Source of the DNA: Bog-793 sp035625025
GTDB lineage: Bacteria > Actinomycetota > Acidimicrobiia > Acidimicrobiales > Bog-793
Direction of reading: 5' to 3'
DNA: 44,969 bases
Assembly: GCA_035625025.1 (NCBI GenBank)
Contig: DASPQJ010000057.1
Span: forward strand, 1 to 44,969
Made by a program: the position numbers and the translations under genes. The notes beneath the pieces were generated by a model that was not told the origin of the DNA, searched no databases, and worked only from the letters and a program-made list of their open reading frames with translations. Position 1 is the stretch's first letter. Each line of letters begins with the position of its first letter. Shown here piece by piece: positions 40,555 through 44,969 of the stretch.

Positions 40555-40792
40555 TCGCCGTTGCGCCCAAGTGGAAGAGCTCGTGGGTCTGCAGAGAGCC
40601 ATCTGGTCCTTGGCAGCGCGCCACGAACGAGGACACCAACGGGCTCTTGCGCCAGTACTTCCTGAAGGGCATGTCGCTCGCGAACATCACCCAGGACGAG
40701 CTCGACACCGTCGCCGCCCGATTGAACTCATGACCGAGGAAGACTCCGGTTTTGCGACGCCTGCGTCTACGCTCGAGAAGCTGTTGAGCTGA
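40555..40792 (+). pseudogene. IS30-family transposase remnant (C-terminal)
   Basis: The frame reads GPWQRATNEDTNGLLRQYFL then KGMSLANITQDELDTVAARL and NS, the IS30 transposase end (PWQRGTNENTNGLLRQYFPKG). A TGA stands where the conserved Arg of NSRPRKT belongs, PRKT follows, and the remaining GFATPASTLEKLLS is found only after a one-base shift. So the copy has a nonsense mutation and a frameshift and is missing its N-terminal part. Confidence 0.75.
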
Positions 40793-40803
40793 CGGGTTGA
40801 ACC

Positions 40804-40905
40804 CAGGGCCGCTCGGCGCAGGATCCCATTCTCCGCCTCGAGGCGGCGCTTCTCGTGCCGCAGCTGGATGAGCTCGGACTGCCCGGCGGTGGTCCGGCCG
40901 TCCTC
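40804..40905 (-). pseudogene. IS3-family OrfA fragment
   Basis: On the minus strand one frame reads EDGRTTAGQSELIQLRHEKR, then RLEAENGILRRAAL. This is the leucine-zipper end of IS3-type OrfA (xELxxLRxENxxLxxExxILKxAAA). No HTH part precedes it and the OrfB part is absent. It abuts the IS30 remnant. Confidence 0.55.
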
Positions 40906-40960
40906 GTTTCCTCGGCCACGTGATGAACGACCGCCAGCGCCAGGGCCGTGGGGGCTACTC

Positions 40961-41485
40961 CTATGACACGGAGATACGGTCGCTCGTGTACTGAGACCCG
41001 CTCGTTCCCGCAGGGAGGAGCTGCACGAAGAACGTCTTCGCGCCCTTCACGCGCGGCACGGTCGCGAACGCGTGGCCGTGACCGGTCGCGTTCGTCGTCA
41101 GCGTGCCGCCATTGGCCCGGTTGAGCGGACACAGTCCTGGCACTTCTTGCATGAGCACGACGAATTTCGTCTTCGGGGGGCCCGCTTGCAGCTCGATGTC
41201 CGCCCGGAATGAGCTGGCCGTCAGCCTGAGGACGACAAACCCGACTGCCGTAGCCGCCTCGCTCATGTTCGTGGTGCAATCTCCTGCGAAGGGATTATTC
41301 GTCCCCAGCGCCAACTTCTCACCGGGGCGCGGGATGGTGCTCGTGGTGGATGCGCGAGAAACCGGGGTGGACGTGGACTGAGGAGGTGCCTTGGGACCGC
41401 TCGAACAGGCTGAGACAAAGACCAAGCTGGAGACGAGAACGACCGAGGCCACAGCCAAGAACTGACGAGATAATGAGGATCGCAT
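40961..41485 (-). CDS. Lipoprotein, uncharacterised
   Basis: A 174-residue protein with a signal sequence FLAVASVVLVSSLVFVSA followed by the lipobox cysteine (VSAC, C27), then a Ser/Thr/Pro linker, so it is anchored outside the membrane. The mature domain (GDCTTNMSEAATAVGFVVLR, QEVPGLCPLNRANGG) has two cysteines likely in a disulfide and a beta pattern. No family is recognised. It is monocistronic, divergent from nothing clear; the ribosome site is weak. Confidence 0.7.
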   Translation of the reverse strand: MRSSLSRQFLAVASVVLVSSLVFVSACSSGPKAPPQSTSTPVSRASTTSTIPRPGEKLALGTNNPFAGDCTTNMSEAATAVGFVVLRLTASSFRADIELQAGPPKTKFVVLMQEVPGLCPLNRANGGTLTTNATGHGHAFATVPRVKGAKTFFVQLLPAGTSGSQYTSDRISVS

Positions 41486-41923
41486 CCAGGTGATTGTATG
41501 AGGAAGCCTTGCAATAAACTAGGGACGACTGCACCGCGGATACTTCAGGCTCCCTGGTAACGCATCCGGCGGCGTGCCCGGGCACCCGCTGGGCGACGAG
41601 GTGGTCGTTTCGGCGAGAGAGCAGCGCGTAGCCAGAGCCAGGGAACTCGCGAAAGAACACCTCTGACCCGCGAGGCGGCGCGCAGAATCGAACTAGATAC
41701 AAGACTTTGCAGGCTGTTCCGAATCGTCCAACAGAGTCGCTCCCGTGCAGGGAACATGCTCGCATCGGGCCGTTTTTTTGGCGTTGGATCCGCCAACCGA
41801 CACAACACCAGATGATTAGCAGAGCGCGACGCGCGGACCCTCGGTGGAAGCGGCCCGAAGATGAGAAAGCCCAACGGTGGATCTACCTACGGCAAGCCAC
41901 GCGTTGGGCCGTATCCAGCCAGG
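41486..41923. other. Intergenic region with one copy of an inverted palindromic repeat
   Basis: About 440 bases without a supported gene. Bases 41779-41806 carry one copy of a 28-base element also found inverted at 42976-43003 (see repeat). Confidence 0.4.
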
Positions 41924-43003
41924 TCAGTCCCAGACCGTCTGGACTCGGTATCTCGTGAACGGGCTTGACGCGATGAGCTTCGCCTGGCAGGCGGCTGTCC
42001 AGGTCGCTCGGGTCATGACAGGAGAGTGGCAATCGGCGACCGGTTCTGAGGGGTAGAAGCACTGGAAAGGTCCCAAGCCACTCCAAGCCGCGTTGACGGC
42101 GACACAAACCTGTTCGTCTTGCAACCGCATCGCCCAAATCCTCCTCCGTGCGGACCAAGGCGCGATGGTGGGCAGGCTTCGGACCCGAAGCTCGAGGACC
42201 TGTGAACCCGCGGGGTCGAGCGGGCAGATGAGCGGACCGGAGTGAGATCCAAGCCGGGCGAAACAGGGATCTTCTACCCAATTGTGAATATGGCCGGTCG
42301 TGAAGCATCGGTAGGACAACCCCCCGGCTTCGCTCTGTCCGACACACCATGCGGCAAAGACCTCGGCAACCCGCAAGCCCGGCTTGAGCCGGCCATCCGC
42401 GGTGAACGGGTAGTACGTCACGACTCTGGTTCCCGTGGGCTTGCTCGCGAGTGAGGACGAAGCCAACTGGATCGAGACACCGACTGGTGACGCCTGGTTC
42501 CCGACGCTTTGTCCAGTGCTCGTCGAGAACTCCCAACGCGAGATGGGAGCGAGGACCAACGCTCCGGCAAGAAGACAGCCGCAGGCGGCGAGCAGTCGCA
42601 GGGAACCGATGACTCTGTTGATCACGCTTGGCCCAGGTGTCCTTCCTCGCTTTACACAGCGACTATGAATCCCACGCGACCGGGTCGGCACCACCCCTCC
42701 TCCTCCGTCGCACTTACGCTCCTATGACATGGCCGTGGGAAAAATGCGTTTGCCGATAAGTCCAGGCCGCCTGGGGAGTCCCGTACCTCTCAGAGATGTA
42801 ATTCAGACCCCACTGAACCTGCGTCAAACCGTCGATCAACCAGTCTGGCCCGTCGATCGGCTGTGCACCGACGTTGCCCATCATCGTGCCTGGGTCAGGC
42901 TGGGGAATCCCGTAGGCTTCTTGGGCTATGTCAGCATAAGTGCAACCCGGATTCGGGTAATGAATACCTCGGCATTGTGTTCGTTGGCGGACCCAACGCC
43001 AAT
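41779..43003. repeat. Pair of near-identical 28-base palindromic elements in opposite orientation
   Basis: Read as the reverse complement, 41779-41806 gives TTGTGTCGGTTGGCGGATCC then AACGCCAA; at 42976-43003 the plus strand gives TTGTGTTCGTTGGCGGACCC then AACGCCAA. Each copy contains the hairpin GTTGG...CCAAC. They lie 1.2 kb apart, flanking the secreted-protein gene at 41924-42694. Coordinates cover the whole interval; the unit copies are at its ends. Confidence 0.6.
41924..42694 (-). CDS. Exported hypothetical protein (DPCF-type)
   Basis: A 256-residue protein from GTG 42694, behind AGGAGGAGGGG. The N-terminus is basic with one hydrophobic helix (LRLLAACGCLLAGALVLAP), so it is a signal peptide or anchor. 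The mature part shows the pattern CVGQSEAGGLSYRCFTTG, then DPCFARLG and LICPLDPAGSQVL, seen in uncharacterised secreted actinobacterial proteins (DPCF followed by CPxDP). Six or more cysteines suggest disulfides. It lies 19 bases after the transglycosylase-like relic and could have been co-transcribed with it. Confidence 0.6.
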   Translation of the reverse strand: MVPTRSRGIHSRCVKRGRTPGPSVINRVIGSLRLLAACGCLLAGALVLAPISRWEFSTSTGQSVGNQASPVGVSIQLASSSLASKPTGTRVVTYYPFTADGRLKPGLRVAEVFAAWCVGQSEAGGLSYRCFTTGHIHNWVEDPCFARLGSHSGPLICPLDPAGSQVLELRVRSLPTIAPWSARRRIWAMRLQDEQVCVAVNAAWSGLGPFQCFYPSEPVADCHSPVMTRATWTAACQAKLIASSPFTRYRVQTVWD

Positions 43004-43073
43004 GATTAGCCCCCGGGCAAGAGAAGCGTTCGCAGAAGACCCGGAGATACTGGCTGCAGCCAATAAGAGCAGC
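42714..43073 (-). pseudogene. Lytic transglycosylase-like C-terminal fragment
   Basis: A minus-strand frame of 119 residues ending at TAA 42714-42716 reads YPNPGCTYADIAQEAYGIPQ, PDPGTMMGNVGAQPI, then TQVQWGLNYISERYGTPQAA and WTYRQTHFSHGHVIGA. The part QxxWGLNYIxxRYGxPxxAW is the C-terminus of lysozyme-like transglycosylase SLT domains. A TGA at 43074-43076 closes the frame upstream and no start codon is available, so this is a relic of a secreted peptidoglycan-acting protein. Part of the palindromic repeat (42976-43003) lies within it. Confidence 0.5.
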
Positions 43074-43240
43074 TCAAATGTGGTGCCGGAGAACCGACTT
43101 CCCCAATGTCCGACTGGCGACTGCGGCGTTGGAAGCAGTAGCAGTGTCGGAGAAGCGAACCGTTGGACAGGCTACCAGCCACTGGCGGCTCCGGCCTTCG
43201 GACACCTAAATGACGGGAGGGGCCTCGCGACACTGCCACA

Positions 43241-43823
43241 CCCGCTCATTCGCGAAGAGCCCCCAATCGCAGTAGGCACCCGGCGGAAGGAGGAGGTCCC
43301 TGGTGAAGTGATCGGCGCGTGCCGAGAAGTGCTCCCCTATGACTCGAGCCGCTTGCGAAGCTCCTGGATGACCGCGCGCTCCCAGTACTTCATGGAGAAC
43401 CCATCGATGAGCGGCTTCGCCACCAGGCGGAGCCACCGTCGATGGATGGTCACCTGATACGTGTAGTCGATCACCGTGCCGACTGGGCTGTCGGAGAGTC
43501 GCACTTCCTCATGGCCGGAGGTCCCGAACTTCGGGCTCTGGTTCTCCGATACAAATCCTCGCCCGGGGAGTACTTGGGTGCTCATCGTGACCGGGAACCG
43601 CTGGCCGAATGACTTGACCGTCGCATCAATATCCAAGCGATCATCGCCGTGCCATGCGACGCGTACCGACTCGGCGACCTTGGGAAAGTACTCAGGCCAG
43701 CGTTCGAAGTCCGTGAGCGTGTCGAACACCTCCGATCGAGGAGCTTTGACAAGCCAGTTGCCGTGGAGGGTGATCGCGTCGGACACGGCGACACCCTAAT
43801 ACCCCGCTCATTCGCGAAGAGCC
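43241..43823. repeat. Perfect 21-base direct repeat flanking the SRPBCC gene
   Basis: CCCGCTCATTCGCGAAGAGC plus C occurs at 43241-43261 and again, identical, at 43803-43823. The segment between (541 bases) contains exactly the SRPBCC gene. The coordinates give the full span; the two units are at its ends. Confidence 0.8.
43337..43786 (-). CDS. SRPBCC (START-like lipid/ligand-binding) family protein
   Basis: A 149-residue protein with the polyketide-cyclase/START-like fold: N-terminal GNWLVKAPRSEVFDTLTDFE, RWPEYFPKVAESVRV, then the beta strands and the long C-terminal helix (WLRLVAKPLIDGFSMKYWER). Members bind hydrophobic ligands or act as cyclases or aromatase-like proteins; the exact function is unknown. 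It is bracketed by a 21-base direct repeat. The start ATG 43786 is the only reasonable one. Confidence 0.8.
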   Translation of the reverse strand: MSDAITLHGNWLVKAPRSEVFDTLTDFERWPEYFPKVAESVRVAWHGDDRLDIDATVKSFGQRFPVTMSTQVLPGRGFVSENQSPKFGTSGHEEVRLSDSPVGTVIDYTYQVTIHRRWLRLVAKPLIDGFSMKYWERAVIQELRKRLES

Positions 43824-44373
43824 TTATTCGTCTCCTGCATGCAGACACCCTGCGCCATGGAAATCCTTCGGCTTCACGTATCCCGCCGCGTGGCCGATCG
43901 CCACTACTGCCCCTGCCTGGATAAAGGGAATCGTGGCAAGGATCCATCCGATGGAGCCGGCGTCGTTCAGAATCGGTCCACTGCAGGTCCACGATTGCGA
44001 GATCGACTTGCGCCAGCAGTTCTCCGAACGGGCGTCTTGCTGGATCCACTGGTAGCCCCAGCCGTCGCTGGAGATGAAGCGGAACGACCATTCGCCTCGC
44101 TGGCCCGGCCAAGCCGTGGAACCCGAGGCGGCTCGCTGCGCGACGACGACCGTTGCATTACCGGTGTCACCCTTTCCACCGGCGATGCCGACCAGCCGGT
44201 CGGTCGCTTCAAAGCTGCCATCGAGGCCCCTGGGCAAGGTGCATGAAGGCTGTTGGCGACAGGCCCGTTCCCGGCGCACTCGCGCGTCCACTAACTGCGG
44301 GACTCGGGCTTGTCGCCGCGCCAGCGATACTGGTTCCTGCAGCTCCCAACGCCACGGCAAGTCGGAGCAGCAT
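43824..44373 (-). pseudogene. Secreted protein with frameshift
   Basis: A signal peptide MLLRLAVALGAAGTSIAGAA starts at ATG 44373 and its frame ends at a TGA (44209-44211). A second frame, offset by one, continues from about 44245: GLDGSFEATDRLVGIAGG, VVVAQRAASGSTAWPG, GYQWIQQDARSENCWRKSIS, WTCSGPILNDAGSIGWI to the stop at 43824. Joining the two at the GGGG run near 44235 would give a protein of about 187 residues with one exported globular domain. So it is a frameshifted pseudogene or a sequencing error. The family is not recognised. Confidence 0.5.
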
Positions 44374-44671
44374 TTCGAGCACAGAAAATGATCGCCTAAC
44401 GCGCCCCGCGCCGACGTCACCAACCTCGCCGAAGCGAAGTGCGTGGGGTTTGGCGGGGCGAGAGGATCACTCTGACTCGCTGGCTCCGCGTCGTCAAGCC
44501 CGTCATTCCGGGGATGTCGCGATCAACGCAGCAGTCCTAGTGTCTTCTCGTTCAATGGCCCACTGAGACACACGTGTCGCTGGATTGTTGCTCGACCGTC
44601 GTTGCCTGCTGCTCCCCTCTCGGGCCCCCTTACGCTCTTGACCCCGATTCAGCGGCGTGCAACCCAACGTA
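44374..44671. other. Short intergenic region, nothing recognised
   Basis: About 300 bases between two minus-strand genes for secreted proteins. No convincing frame, hairpin or promoter is visible. Confidence 0.4.
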
Positions 44672-44968
44672 CTATTCGAACGTCTGGGAGCCGATAGTTA
44701 CTCCGCGGGCTGAAAGCATCAGGATCTGCTGCGGCGTACCGGCATCCGCGGGAGCACGCCCAACGAAGAACCGGAGATCGCGCAGAAAGCCGTGCGGCGC
44801 AGCGATTGTCGCGAGATGAAGTATTCGGCGGGAGTACTCCACCAACACCGTCTTCACGTTCGTCTGCGTCATCCCGAAGACGACGACGGCGTTGTCTCCG
44901 ATCCAGTCCACTCCCGGGCCGCCGCAGGAGGAACCAGCACCTGTCGGATAAACGTACGCGATGCACGT
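44672..44968 (-). CDS. Hypothetical protein, C-terminal part (runs off window)
   Basis: The frame enters from the right edge and ends at 44672, giving 98 residues: CIAYVYPTGAGSSCGGPGVD, WIGDNAVVVFGMTQTNVKTV, then RRILHLATIAAPHGFLRDLR and the C-terminal MLSARGVTIGSQTFE. It is rich in beta-type segments and includes an internal GTG (44911) that could be mistaken for a start. Family and function are not recognised. The upstream part lies outside the window. Confidence 0.6.
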   Translation of the reverse strand, partial: TCIAYVYPTGAGSSCGGPGVDWIGDNAVVVFGMTQTNVKTVLVEYSRRILHLATIAAPHGFLRDLRFFVGRAPADAGTPQQILMLSARGVTIGSQTFE

Positions 44969-44969
44969 C

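Noticed and set aside
1..44969. tRNA, rRNA and CRISPR arrays
   Set aside because: I looked for T-arm GGTTCRA patterns with paired stems, conserved rRNA blocks and regularly spaced direct repeats and found none that held up.

Overview
The window is high-GC DNA with many GTG starts, actinobacterial-type secreted proteins and high-GC codon use. Together with a sulfur-oxidation heterodisulfide-reductase-like (sHdr) locus, this suggests an actinobacterial sulfur oxidiser, plausibly of the Acidimicrobiia. That placement is inferred from gene content and base composition; no rRNA or other phylogenetic marker is present.

Bases 1-14.9 kb hold small housekeeping and stress units: an MFS exporter with its MarR repressor, a secreted phospholipase-D-fold protein, a PAS-GGDEF diguanylate cyclase, a seven-repeat secreted protein, a methyltransferase, a membrane-anchored repeat-rich protein, a YjbQ-type protein, an acetate module (SatP permease divergent from acetyl-CoA synthetase), an alpha/beta hydrolase, an endonuclease V homologue lacking its metal ligands, Hsp20, and a MarR-SDR pair with a well-defined promoter. 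Bases 14.9-20.3 kb are more eroded: DUF998 and DUF5131 remnants, two secreted proteins, a damaged moaC-like gene overlapping a TrkA-C fragment, and a NiCoT nickel/cobalt permease.

The centrepiece is a 17.3-kb minus-strand array of 19 collinear genes (40166 down to 22827), most overlapping by ATGA/GTGA or separated by a few bases. In transcription order: cysK, cysE, tusA, dsrE, sHdrC1, sHdrB1, sHdrA, sHdrH, a fused C2/B-type Fe-S subunit, a lipoate ligase, a lipoate-binding protein (LbpA), lipS2, a second lipoate ligase, lipS1, etfB, etfA, an ETF:quinone-oxidoreductase-like Fe-S membrane protein (EMO/EtfD), a second LbpA and a DsrE3A-like sulfurtransferase. From what is known of these families, TusA/DsrE proteins carry sulfane sulfur, the sHdr complex oxidises it, LbpA is the lipoyl-bearing partner, LipS1/LipS2 and the ligases make and attach lipoate, and ETF plus EMO could pass electrons to the quinone pool. 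The locus therefore appears to encode sulfur delivery, oxidation, cofactor assembly and electron exit as one unit. A SufS-like cysteine desulfurase lies convergent to its 3' end. The AT-rich upstream region carries a plausible promoter and nested inverted repeats.

Beyond the array (40.3-45 kb) are IS30 and IS3 transposase remnants, a lipoprotein, and damaged or uncharacterised secreted proteins with short repeats. No tRNA, rRNA or CRISPR array was recognised.
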